A stretch of 58,629 nucleotides of DNA from Scedosporium boydii (lineage: Eukaryota > Ascomycota > Sordariomycetes > Microascales > Microascaceae), in assembly GCA_002221725.1 (NCBI GenBank), contig NJFT01000245.1, positions 1 through 58,629 of the forward strand, given 5' to 3'. The position numbers were made by a program, and so were the translations under genes. A model generated the notes under the pieces. It did no database searches, was not told the DNA's origin, and saw only the letters and a list, made by a program, of their open reading frames with translations. Numbering within the stretch: the stretch's first letter is position 1; each line of letters starts with the position of its first letter. Below are positions 1 to 10,328 of the stretch, piece after piece.

Positions 1-1083
1 GGGGGCATAAAAGGTGGAAAGCGTGGCGCGAGCATATTCCCAAGCTTTCGGAATGGAAATTTTAACTACTTACATTCCTTCGGATCGCTTGACGATGGCA
101 TCGAGAGCTTTATTTAGGAACTGCGGGTCTCTCTGAATGCCCTTCTCCACCAGTTTCTTAAGCCGGTTTAGTTCGTTGATGCGGTTCTGGGAGTAAGTCA
201 TTAGATCACTGGGCTTTGCCTGAATATCTATCTCTCTGTCTGGCTTGATCCTCTCCTGGTTTATTTTGGTGCGCCGTGAGGTAAACAGAACGTGTGTGCA
301 AGGAAGCTGATCCAGCGCATTCACGAAATTGGCCGCTGTGTTGGATTCCGGATCATCTAGGCACTCGTCCAGCGCGTCTATCACCACATAAACTCTTTTG
401 AACGTCCTAGTTTCAGATTGCAGCATGCTGAGGTATTCGTGCGGGCCCGGCTGTATGCCTTTTGCGACGAAGTCCTCGTGAATCGATTTTACCTTTTCTG
501 TGACCTCCGATCGAAACCGGAGCAGCTGTGCTAGCAAACTCGAGAGAAGTTTTTCGTACGTCTGGCCCCTCTGCGTTTTGTATTCGAAGTACACGTACAG
601 ACAAGCATATTCGCTGGACGTGTATCTGTTCTGGAGGTGCTCGACGATGATAGACCTGAAGTGGTTTCCTGTGTTATTAAGGAGCAGAGAGCAAATAGTT
701 GATTCGAACTACAGCAACGGGCGTTAATACGTACGCCAGAATCGTTTTTCCAGCACCAGCTGCCATGAAACTGTTTAGTCCTCAAGCCGCGCGAGATCTG
801 TTCACTTTTCCACAACGTTCGTGAACTTACGGATTCCATAGGCCCAAAGCTTCCTAGAAGCACCGTCTCTCCAATCGACAAAAGGTTCTGACCTGAGAAA
901 CCACTGACCGGTGCTAGGGGATATCCGCGATATATGAAAGTACTCTTGTTGTTTGGCCTGGAATTCAAGTTCCGGACGTAAGAAGGCTTCCTGGAGCGTA
1001 GATGAGACCACGCGACCAGCTTCTATGGTTAATGTGAGTTTCCCAATGCCTTCCATCTCCTCGCTCAGCTGTCTCACGCTCAC
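1..1083 (-). CDS. NACHT/STAND NTPase (NLR-like), partial; C-terminal part outside the window
   Basis: This is the 5' part of a fungal NLR-like STAND gene that continues past base 1. Exons can be joined from about 1083 to 831, 759 to 735 and 655 to 74, with introns 830-760, 734-656 and one starting at 73 (GTAAGT). The joined protein has the usual pre-NACHT signature (KQQEYF, then STGQWFL), a Walker A loop PGAGKTIL on the middle 25-nt exon, and a Walker B-like stretch VYVVIDALDECLDD, where the acidic residues would coordinate magnesium. In this family the NACHT domain oligomerises on ligand sensing, and C-terminal ankyrin or WD repeats usually follow; that part is not visible. The true start is unclear: base 1083 is only a GTG, and an ATG at 1150 lies in a different frame. 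Such proteins act in non-self recognition or cell-death control, but the role here is inferred from family only. No frameshift is needed, so it looks intact. Confidence 0.85.
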
Positions 1084-1150
1084 TTACGGTAGTAATAATT
1101 GTTATAGGTTCCTGGTCATTATTTAATGTCCTCTTAGCGTTGCTCGCCAT

Positions 1151-2490
1151 GCAACATCTCCCACCGTGACACTACCACCGAACGAACAACCCAAGAACTA
1201 TCGAGGGACGAAGCATTTCAAACTCGGGATTGCCACACTCAGGAGATGAAAATGCCGAGCTTACTGAAGAAGACGTCTCCTCCGATAGCAACTTTCTCGG
1301 CGACAAATGATTGAGCGAAGCCTTCCGACCCGCCCGTCCCTCCTGCTAAAAGCCACCAGTTAGCCTAGCCTAAACTACTACGGGTATCGAGAGAGTCTGA
1401 AGGGCGACAAACAAAAATTGATGTCCTTAGAATTGTGAACAGATCCTGAGATGACAGGCTGTCGAACGGCTCCCACATGGATAACCGTCCGGTCAGGTTT
1501 GTGTTCACTACCCACTTCCGGAGGCTCTCCGGCTTTTAGTTGGTGAACACATCTTAGGTCCGAGACAGCTACGTTGTCTTTACTCACGTTTGATGTGAAA
1601 TTGCTTTGAAGGTCGTCCATTTTCCGTCTGGAGCGAATCGCGAACAATAAACAGCACCGAGACTCCGGAGGAGTTACTGGTAGACTGATTGCTTCGCTAG
1701 ACAGAATGGTAAAAGGTGGTTCCCCGCGATGGAGTTGAAGCAGACTTGACCGACAAGGCTCTAGACAGCACCGTCGTGCCTTGACTGCTCAGTGCCACCA
1801 CTCTCCGCCATTTTCATCTTGCCGGCGGGCTCCAACCAGAATGCTGCGTGTTCGGGGGCGAAGCCATCACACGCCAAGATGCTGGCAAGCAGCACCGCAG
1901 AACAGCCGCAGTTAGCGACGGTTATTAGGGCCAGATTGATTTCTTCCCAGGATTTATGGACATACTAATATAGATATAGTCGAGACAATGTGAAATCAAC
2001 AGACATGCTCGTATCTCCACGGAGTTCAGTCAAGAACAGTGACAGAGGGTGTATTTCTGTGGGCGGCCCAAATGGCCTGTTGCCAGCTGACATAAGCTGG
2101 CGAACCCTGAACCAAGCATGGCAAACCTTTGAGGAGCACGAGGTGATGAAAACGCTTTTCAGGGGCTGGGATCAGTCGAAGAATGTTCAGGGCATGCGTC
2201 AGATTGTATCGCTCTTGTCCACTATACCTAGGTACGATAATGATAAAAATAGTGAGGAACGTCGAGCGTCTAACACACTCTGCGGTTACCCAGGAACCGT
2301 CCAACTATCGAAACACCATGCGCTACATGTAAAGGGGTATAATGGATGCCATTTCTCGACATCCAGTAACAGAGCAATCCATGTTCCTTTTTTTCTTCTT
2401 CTTTCTTCTTTTGTACAAAGTTCTCGAGTAAGCCATGCGCCTGGTATGCATATGAAACGCTGACGATGAGGCGCCATTTCTTCCTCCTCA
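1151..2490. other. Intergenic region with no supported gene
   Basis: About 1.3 kb lies between the NACHT gene's 5' side and the 3' end of RPC82. The open frames here (for example 1378-1647 minus and 1990-2463 plus) start at non-ATG codons and show no recognisable domain. A T/C-rich tract lies near 2390-2415, close to the 3' end of RPC82. I see no tRNA, repeat or mobile-element signature. Confidence 0.5.
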
Positions 2491-4669
2491 TCAATAATCC
2501 CGCAGAACGGCGATGATGTCGTCAAGCTTCATCGCGTGCCCAAGGAGCTTCCTCTCTAGCTCTAGGTGTTTGCTGTACTTGTCGTAATATTCGGGCGTCA
2601 TAACTTCCTCCTCTTTGCCCTTGACGTCCGTTCGATGCACAAACTCGAGAATGTCTTTGACCTTGTGTCGTTCCACTTCGAGCACCTGCAAGCACCGGAG
2701 CATCATCTTGTAAATCCTATCGGGCAGCTGCCGGCATGTCCGGTCGGCATCGTAGTACCAGAAGAACATGGTCCTGTTGGCGAGGCGATTATTATCGCGA
2801 GGGACTTCTTGGACATCGACGAAGCCAGCCTTTTGTAGCTCCGCCATTTTGCCTTGCAGGCTAGGCTTCTTCATGAGAGCCTTGTCGGCTATAACCTTTT
2901 CGTCCAGGCGGCCGAACTGTCGCAGGATGCGCGTCAACCGAAGACCTCGTCGGCCAGCCGTCTGCTCAATGATCGAATCCAACTCGACTTGCCGCAACGT
3001 CTGCATGACTAAGTCAAAGTCAACGGTCCATTGGCCCTCGCCCAAGATACCGCAATACCGCGCAAAGTGATGTTTGTTTTCGCACAGGAGAAAGAGGTGA
3101 CGACGCAGTAGCTCGACCCTTTGTTCGGCGGGCGTCTGAACATTGTCAAATTTCACATGGCCGTTGCTGGCGCCATTTCGTTCAGTAGAGGTTGGTTTGG
3201 CCGTTTCTATGTCGTCGTCCGAGTCGAATTCGTCGTCGCTAACAACGTGACCGTTACGACCCGCCTTGGCTGTGCTACCTCCGCCGTTGGCATCGAGGGC
3301 GTTCGTATCGGCAATAGCTGCCAGTTGTAAGAGGCGATCTGAAATATTCGGATCAACACTGTTCTTGCTGACTCGTCCAATGTCGGTCGATAGGTTGACC
3401 GAAGGGTCAAGGCTCTCTAGAATCTCCAAAGTAGTTATTTTAATGTCTCCGGAACCGTCGTCAAACATGTCGCTGTAAGCTCCATCGATTCTCGAGTCCT
3501 CCCTGCACCGGGACAATTTTGCTGTGACGAGCCGCAGGAGAGCCCTGTAAACCTCGGATGTGGTGTGGCCGATAACGTCGGCGGCGAACCGACCAAGTCT
3601 GTCGTTCCTCAAATCAACTTGACACTTCTCGTAATTGATCCGGACAACGGTGGATGACTAGATTAGTTTTGACGGTCAGCAAATTCCAAATGCCTATCAA
3701 ATATGAAGCTTGGAGTGAAACTAACATCGAGGACTCGTCTTTTGGTAGGGGGTGATGAAGCACCATTAGCTTCACCATTCGTCAGCTTCCTCCTCTTGAC
3801 ACTGGGGAACCCGTCCTCGGCATCAAGTTTCCGTTTGAGTCGTTTACCACGATCTCTAACAGCGCGCAGCTCGGCGGCTTTCTCTCGCGCCAGGTCCTCC
3901 TTGCCCTTAGCTGACTTGGTTTGGGAGGCCTTCTTCGTGTACTCTTGTTCGATCTCGGTATAGACAGTTTCCGGGTTAGCGAACGACTCTGGGTCGACGA
4001 CGTCGAGTATCTCGTATTGTATAAGGCGGCCAATGACCTCGTGAAGCTGGAAGACCGATTTAATGACTGGTCCCGAGTTGGCGCTTACGACCCCATTTCC
4101 GTTGGTCGAGCTCTCGTCGTGCGCATGACCGTCGCCATTCGTGGCGGGCTGGGCTGCAGACTTGCTCTGAGTACCGAAAGCTTGGGCAAGATCCGCGATC
4201 TGCACATGTCCTAGAGCGAACAGGTTTCGGACGACCTCCTGCTCAGCGCGTCCGTACTGGTAGCCGACGAGATCGACGATTCGCCCTACGCGAATGATGT
4301 TATAGCAGGCATCGGCGTTTACTTCGTATGAGGTAACCTTCGTATCTTTGTTCACGCTGTAGTAAATGAGGTTGTGTTGGATGAGAACGGCGAGGCCGTG
4401 GCGAACTTGAGGAGGGTTAAGGCCGGTTCGTTCGAAGAGCTGTGGGAGACGGCTAGGTCCTCTCTGGATGAGTGCCTCGACGATGCGCTACAATAAGAAG
4501 CAAGACAAGCATTAGTTGCAACGATCGCCCAGTACAACGCACCCCGGATGTTCAAGGGAGCGGGCACTCAAAGGGGAGAAAAGAGGGCACACACCGAAGG
4601 CAGTTCGCCGAATGTGTCGTTTACGAGCAGAGTGCAGAGCTCTGCCGCATGCTTTGTCTGCAAATACAT
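2491..4669 (-). CDS. RPC82: DNA-directed RNA polymerase III subunit RPC3 (RPC82)
   Basis: This is a subunit of the RPC82-RPC34-RPC31 subcomplex that lets RNA polymerase III bind initiation factors and open promoters in the nucleus. Three exons, 4669-4595, 4487-3726 and 3657-2491, give about 667 residues, normal for the family. Introns are 4594-4488 (GTGTGT...TAG) and 3725-3658 (GTTAGT...CTAG); both restore the frame exactly. The N-terminus (AAELCTLLVNDTFGELPSRI) is the first winged-helix (HTH_9) segment. The RPC82 core follows, for example VRINYEKCQVDLRND and CENKHHFARYCGILGEGQW. The C-terminus (LERKLLGHAMKLDDIIAVLRDY) is a helical end. A Lys/Arg-rich patch near residues 240-260 (KRLKRKL, then KRRK) could be a nuclear localisation signal. 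The start at 4669 gives the N-terminus expected for fungal homologues. It is divergent from QCR2 across 711 bp. Confidence 0.96.
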
Positions 4670-5136
4670 CACGAAGTGGTTAGAATAGCCTGCAGACACG
4701 AAAGGTGTCACTCTGGGAAAAGCATATTAACCCACTATAATCATGATTTGGTGGGGAGGCTATGATATTCTGCTTGGCGTATAGAAGTAGGCGGGAGGGA
4801 TGGAGGGGCGATTAAGATCTGGAAGGGAGGGGTGGCGATGGAATTTGCTGCTCCAAGAGATCCTCTCACTATCTCTCGCGAGAGCTTCCACGGTCAATCG
4901 GATGCTACCGCGGCTTCATTGAATGCTAGTGTAGAGCAGTCGACTAGACGAAAGCGTTAGAGAGTGGCACGCGTTTGAGATGTGGTTGACATACTCGATC
5001 GCCCTGATGACTCTCACATTTTTTTTTTTTCCTCGTTGCGCTTGTCCCCCTCCACACAGTCCGCACGGTGGAGTCAAAAGTCAGATGTAATTATGTACAT
5101 AGTGTTAATCTCCGAGCCAAAAATTTACACATAATA

Positions 5137-5160
5137 TTGACAGTTGTAATTAACTGTCAA
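5137..5160. repeat. Perfect 9-bp inverted repeat (6-nt spacer) in a divergent promoter
   Basis: The arms TTGACAGTT (5137-5145) and AACTGTCAA (5152-5160) are exact reverse complements, separated by GTAATT. The site lies 221 bp upstream of the QCR2 ATG and about 470 bp upstream of the RPC82 ATG. It could be a dimeric transcription-factor site or a hairpin; the sequence alone does not say which. Confidence 0.7.
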
Positions 5161-5233
5161 CAGCTGGTTCTCGTGACCAACTGAATTGAAGAGACGAGGT
5201 TGAGTGATTTCAATTCCTCGGAAAATCACCTGA

Positions 5234-5241
5234 CCAATTGG
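5234..5241. promoter_or_regulatory. CCAAT-box palindrome, candidate HAP-complex site for QCR2
   Basis: CCAATTGG lies about 140 bp upstream of the QCR2 start codon and reads as a CCAAT box on both strands. Fungal nuclear genes for respiratory-chain subunits are commonly activated through CCAAT boxes by the HAP2/3/5 complex (established knowledge). That this copy is used is inference. Confidence 0.4.
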
Positions 5242-5380
5242 AGCTTGCCGAAAATAAGACGGAGACACCAAAGATCTTCTTTTTAGCTGTGTCGACCACA
5301 CAGCAAGTTGTCTGGATCACGCAAAGCACAGGCTGCCCTGATTGTTGTCCACCGCGACACCGAATCCACCCCTTTAGACA

Positions 5381-6978
5381 ATGATCTCGAGATCGTCCCT
5401 TACTCGGCTGGCCCTTGGGTCCATGCGCTCTGCGCGGCCCATCCAGGCTCGAGGCTTCGCCGCAGCCGCTTCCGGTCCATCGTTCGAGACGTACGATGCC
5501 GCCGGCGTCAAGGTCGCCTCGAGGGATGGCCACGGCGAAACCTCCAAGCTCGCCGTTGTCGTCAAGGCCGGCACCAGGTATCAGCCTCTGCCCGGTCTGA
5601 CCGTGGGATTGGAGGAGTTTGCTTTCAAGGTCCGTCGTCGTCGTGGTTCCCGGTTGTCCGAGCCGAGTCCCCGTCTCGATTGTCGAATTTGAGCTAAATT
5701 TTTCCCTTGACCATCACAGAACACTTCCAAGCGCTCGGCTCTCAGGATCACAAGAGAAACCGAACTCCTCGGCGGCCAATTGAACGCCTACCACACCCGA
5801 GAGGCTCTCGTTCTCGAGGCCGGCTTCCTCCGAGAGGATCTCCCCTACTTCGCCGAACTCCTTGCTGAGGTCCTCACGCAAACCCGATATACCAGTATGA
5901 CAGAACTCATCATCCCATAAGTCCAATTGCGCCATCAATTGTTGCTGACGTACTAATTGCAAACCAACAGCCCACGAGTTCCACGAGGATGTCGAGAGGG
6001 CAATCCACCTCAAGCAGGCCAAGCTCGCTTCCAACCCTGCCGCCGTCTCTCAGGATGCTGCCCACACCGTTGCCTTCCACTCCGGCCTCGGTTCGCCCAT
6101 GTACCCCTCGTCCGCTGCTTCCACGAAGGGCTACCTTGACGAATACTCCATCGCCGCGTTCGCCGAGCAGGTCTACACCAAGCCCAACATTGCTCTCGTC
6201 GGCGACGGTGCCTCGCAAGGCGCCCTGAGCCAGTGGGCCTCCAAGTTCTTCAACCAGGTTCCGGCTTCCAGCCAGCAGGCCGTCCAGTCCGCCCCCACCA
6301 CCTACTACGGTGGAGAGCAGCGCATTGAGGGCAGCACCGGCAATGCCATCACCATCGCTTTCCCCACCGGCGCCTCCAGCCCCGAGGCCTCCGTCCTCGC
6401 TGCCCTTCTCGGCGGCCAGTCTACCGTCAAGTGGTCTCCTGGATTCTCCCTCCTCGCCAAGATTGCCGCTTCCTCCGGAGCCAACGCTGTGTCCAGCAAC
6501 CTCGCCTACTCCGACGCCGGTCTCTTGACCATCACCCTTTCCGGCTCTGCGGCCTCCGTTCGCCAGGCCGCCCAGGAGGCCGTCAAGGCTCTCGAGAGCA
6601 TCGCTGCCGGCTCGGTCAGCAATGAGGACATCACCAAGGCCATTGCCAAGGCCAAGTTCGATGTTCTCGACCAGACGCAGTCCTCCAAGGAGTCGATCCT
6701 CTCTGTCGGCTCTGCTCTCGTCAACGGCGCCCAGCCCACCCAGCCGGCCACCCTCGTCCAGAGCTATGCCTCGGTTACTCCCGCCAAGGTTCAAGCTGTA
6801 TGTAATCCTCTTTCTCTTTCACCTCTTCAGTTGCTTCATGAGGATGACGCGATATGTGTGCTAACAATTAAAACTACTATAGGTTGCCAAGTCTCTCCTC
6901 GAGGGCAAGGCCACCGTTGCGACGGTCGGTGACCTCCACGCCCTTCCTTACGCTCAAGACTTGGGTCTCAAGGTATAA
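5381..6978 (+). CDS. QCR2: Ubiquinol-cytochrome c reductase core protein 2, mitochondrial
   Basis: This is a core subunit of respiratory complex III in the mitochondrial inner membrane. It is an M16-peptidase-like protein without protease activity that supports assembly. Four exons, 5381-5629, 5720-5894, 5971-6797 and 6883-6978, encode about 448 residues; introns are 90, 76 and 85 bp and all keep the frame. The first about 30 residues are Arg/Ser/Ala-rich with no acidic residues (MISRSSLTRLALGSMRSA), a typical mitochondrial presequence. The body has the M16 fold signatures, such as GLEEFAFKNTSKRSALRI and RETELLGGQLNAY. The inactivated zinc-site region lacks HxxEH, as expected for Core 2. The last exon ends LPYAQDLGLKV. 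The third exon is strongly C-biased at third codon positions, a sign of high expression. Confidence 0.96.
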
Positions 6979-9900
6979 AAAATTATAGAAGTGAGATTGG
7001 GTTACCTTGTCAATGTAGTATTAAAACAGTCATTTAGAGCTTAGGGGGAGCCGGAAAGTCCACTTTGTGAATATAAGCACTCATCTTTTCCTTGCTGTAT
7101 ACAAACACCACAAACCCTCCCTCAATTCGGCGGGCAGCGGATTTCGGATGACCAAGAAGACTTGGATCTTGAGTTGATACCGTTTAGAGGAGCGAATAAT
7201 AGAGTGGTAGTTGTAAAGTTTTTACCCATTGGCCCTACACCTGCACCTTGAGGCAGTGACATCTCAGTGTGCTTTTTGTGTTTCTTCGGATGCTGGGGCC
7301 TCTAGTGGGCAGTTTCCCGTCCATATTGTTGATTCTCTCTGTCGAACAGTCTGTCGGTGATTCATTACGGGAAGGTGTCTTAACTGTTTCCATGCAGGAG
7401 AGATGGGAGTGTAGGAGGACATGCACTTTATGCCACGTTGACGTGCAGCTCGAGTGCTCAAGGCTTCGAGGCTTGCCCCTCTTCTAGAGCCTACATATTG
7501 ATCCTTACATCCCTCCGAGGGTTTACAAAATAAGCCATGATTACGAAGTATAAGAAATGATATATCAGCGATGCAAGAAACCAAAAGAATGGGCCGGTTC
7601 CCGAAATCTCTGTGAACCCCCTCGGCCGGATCCGGGTGCTCTCAAGAGCCATTGATTGTCTCATCAACAGCTATATTTTACAGTCTACACATGATAGTTC
7701 TCTCGTAGCTTAGTTGTTAAGTCTGAAGTATTATGCACACCTAAAGACTAGAATGCGAGCATCAATCGATATATAATAAGTCTTATCATCAACTACCTGC
7801 GAGCTCTAATTGATGATCGCGCGGCGGCGTTATGAAAGAAACATGAACTTTGAAAAACGCCCCAGGCTCCCCTCCTACTATGAGAACTCAGGATATATGC
7901 TTACTCTTAGCTCCAGATGGTTAACGGCCTAGTCAGATGCTGAAAAGATGAAGCTTTCCGTAGCACCAAGCCATGGGTTCAAGTGACGTCAAAACGGGTG
8001 AGACTTTTCCTACCCCCGGAACATCAGACAAATAAATACAAGCCACTTCGTAACTATCAAAGCTGGAACAGAAAAGACGTTCGTCCGAGGAGAGATGATC
8101 GCCAGGAGAAGCACATTGAAAGGTAAGTGAAAATCATTGCGGGGCGAGCAATCCGTCTATTGTTCCAGAAGTTTCATGTCCTGGAGTCCGAGGTACGAAG
8201 GCAGAGTGTGGCGACGTTCGTGAGAAGCAAGCCGGCATCCACAGCTTGAACAAGGCAAAGAGTCCGCCTTTATTTGCGCGGAGATGCCTTGCTTTAGCAT
8301 AGAGACTATCGATGTCTCGTGGTCGAAGGTTTCCATGCGGTCTAGAAACTTGTCGGAGGGTAATAATATTTGGGGTTTTCAAGCCATCAAATGGGAACCA
8401 AAAGTGACAGCAGAAAAGTACTTCGCATTGCCCCTTCCAACTCAAATGTTCGTACCTCAGGCCTGTGAGTTACCTGCACATTGATCGTGTGTGTGCGTGG
8501 AGTTGCTCCACGACTTGACCCATCCGGTGTCAATTTCAGCAGGCGGTCGAGGAGGGCGGGCAAAGCCATTTGCTGTCCCTGAGCCCGAGCCAAGCCTAGA
8601 CGCACCCTGTTTGCGGACTGTTGCCCTGATGATCAAATCAAGACAGATTTCGGTGGTCTCGTTCTAAAATTCGCACCAGTCAAGATTGGTACATCGCGCC
8701 GGGCTCTTGCTCGAAGAGGAATCAGATCATGCTGACCGGGCAGGGAACAGTGTACATAAAATTGGCACTGTATATAACTTACAAAGCATGTCCTCGTCCG
8801 CACTGGAGTCTTTACAATATTCATCCTAATACTTCTTACAGTGCGAACTTTTCGTTTGACTGGTGCGTTCCCCTGGGATTATTTTAACACTTGAAATGTT
8901 TCCAAACGAAAACAAGTACAATCCTACTTGTACCTCGTAGCGTTCCGAGTCTTAAGAAAGTTACCTCGTACAATCGTGCTGTTGCGTCTGTTAGGGATAG
9001 TCAGGGGTACAAGGGTGTCCCCTACAACTTGCAGCTACGACCGAAGTACCTCTCCCCCCCCCCCCCAAAAAGTCTAGGTCGAAGCCTCAACTTCACATTG
9101 ATTGATTGATGCATGTAGCAAAAAAGTGTACTTGACACCACCTGGGCTGTGTTTCTATTTCCACCCTTGGCGGTATTATCCTTTTTTTCCCCCATTCCCA
9201 AAAAATATCCAGCGAAACTCGCCCAACGATCCCAAGTTGCCCATTCGGAGGCAAGTCTTGAACACCTCGAGGATCGGGGCAGCTTGTGAAGACTTTCGTC
9301 TTTCCATTCCTCTTCTCCCGCCGCCGCTCCCTTTGTACCACCCATAGTCGAGCCTCTCTCCCACCTCCAGCCATTACCATCATCCATCCTCGACCTTCTC
9401 GTGCCTTCCTCATTCCGCCGAGTACGAAGTACGAAGTAAGTTACTGGAAAGGCCAACTTCTTTCGTCTGGTGGCCTTCCGTTTGGACTCGATCCGTCTCA
9501 TCGAGCAGGCCTTTCTTCGCGTTTCGTTTCTTCGAGTTCCTCCTGCCCTTCTTCAGTCCACAATTTTCTGTATACTGCTAGAGCCAGGTTTCTTGGCTGC
9601 AACTCCCCTGTCATCTGCGATTGCCATCCATCCCCTTTCCATCACACCTCGCCCCTGGGCTTCATCCTATCCTATCTAAGCTTCTTGTCTACACAATTGT
9701 TCTCTGCTCTTTGCCTCGTCCTTGATGTTGGCCTTTGAGTGCTCTTGCTAACAGGAGCAAGCAGCTGTCTTTTGTCGACTTCCTCCAACCCCCCTCCATT
9801 AGCTCTCCATCCCCCGACAATCCCGAGCCTCGTTCTTCCAGCGAGAGGATATCAGCCCGGAATCACTCTGCGAGGCAGATTCAAAGTTTGTTCTCCCTGC

Positions 9901-10328
9901 TGCTTTGAAGCGAGAAGCCGCCCCTAATATTCGCAATTCGCCTCAACCAAGTTGGTCCCCTCATCTTTCTGTTCGCATGCCTCGATGCCTTCTTTCAACT
10001 CTCTCCCCTAAATGGCGGCGTCAATGTTACACAAGCCCTGATCATCCTTTTCATTAATTCCTTAATTCCCTAAAGCGTTAAACATTAATCGAAACCATCG
10101 ACTGAACATGAGGTTCATTGCGATCCAAGAGCTAACAACCATTGACGGAGAATAGTTCGGCGAGCTTTCCCTCGATTTCCTCGAAACGCACTCGAATAGG
10201 CGTAAGATCCTTTGCGCGGCAAGAGTCATTTGACGATTACGAAGGCATGATCTAGTTGAAGAAGAAAAAGCGATCGACAGTTCAGAACGAGGGTATATAG
10301 GTCTTAATATTCTTGATATTCGCCCACG
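6979..10328. other. Long intergenic region and CT-rich 5' leader of the ataxin-2 homologue
   Basis: About 3.3 kb has no gene I can support. The left half (7.0-9.0 kb) has only short random frames. A 13-C homopolymer lies at 9054-9066. From about 9180 to 10,000 the plus strand is strongly pyrimidine-rich (many CTTC, CCTC and TCCC), which in filamentous fungi commonly marks a promoter or transcribed leader, here probably that of the gene at 10329. Copies of the TACGAAGTA motif lie at 7542-7550 and 9423-9438. Confidence 0.5.
9423..9438. repeat. Tandem copy of the TACGAAGTA motif
   Basis: TACGAAGTACGAAGTA is two overlapping copies of TACGAAGTA. The exact reverse complement occurs at 36716-36731, and a 15-base match at 54742-54756. 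This belongs to the dispersed intergenic motif family described in the findings. Confidence 0.75.

Larger units (their letters stand above)
4670..5380. other. Divergent promoter region between RPC82 and QCR2
   Basis: The two start codons are 711 bp apart and face away from each other, so this segment should hold both promoters and 5' leaders. It contains a T-run near 5020-5032, a perfect inverted repeat at 5137-5160 and a CCAAT-type palindrome at 5234-5241. No ORF here is convincing. Confidence 0.7.

Noticed and set aside
1378..2463. Frames of 89 and 157 codons near the NACHT gene
   Set aside because: They start with TTG or GTG and have no recognisable family or splice context.
5910..6794. 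294-codon minus-strand frame with Gly-rich translation
   Set aside because: It is antisense to QCR2 exon 3 and is open only because that exon is GC-rich at third positions.
9286..9738. 150-codon plus-strand frame upstream of the ataxin-2 homologue, considered as the missing Lsm exon
   Set aside because: The translation is Ser/Pro/Phe-rich from CT-rich leader DNA and shows no Lsm pattern.
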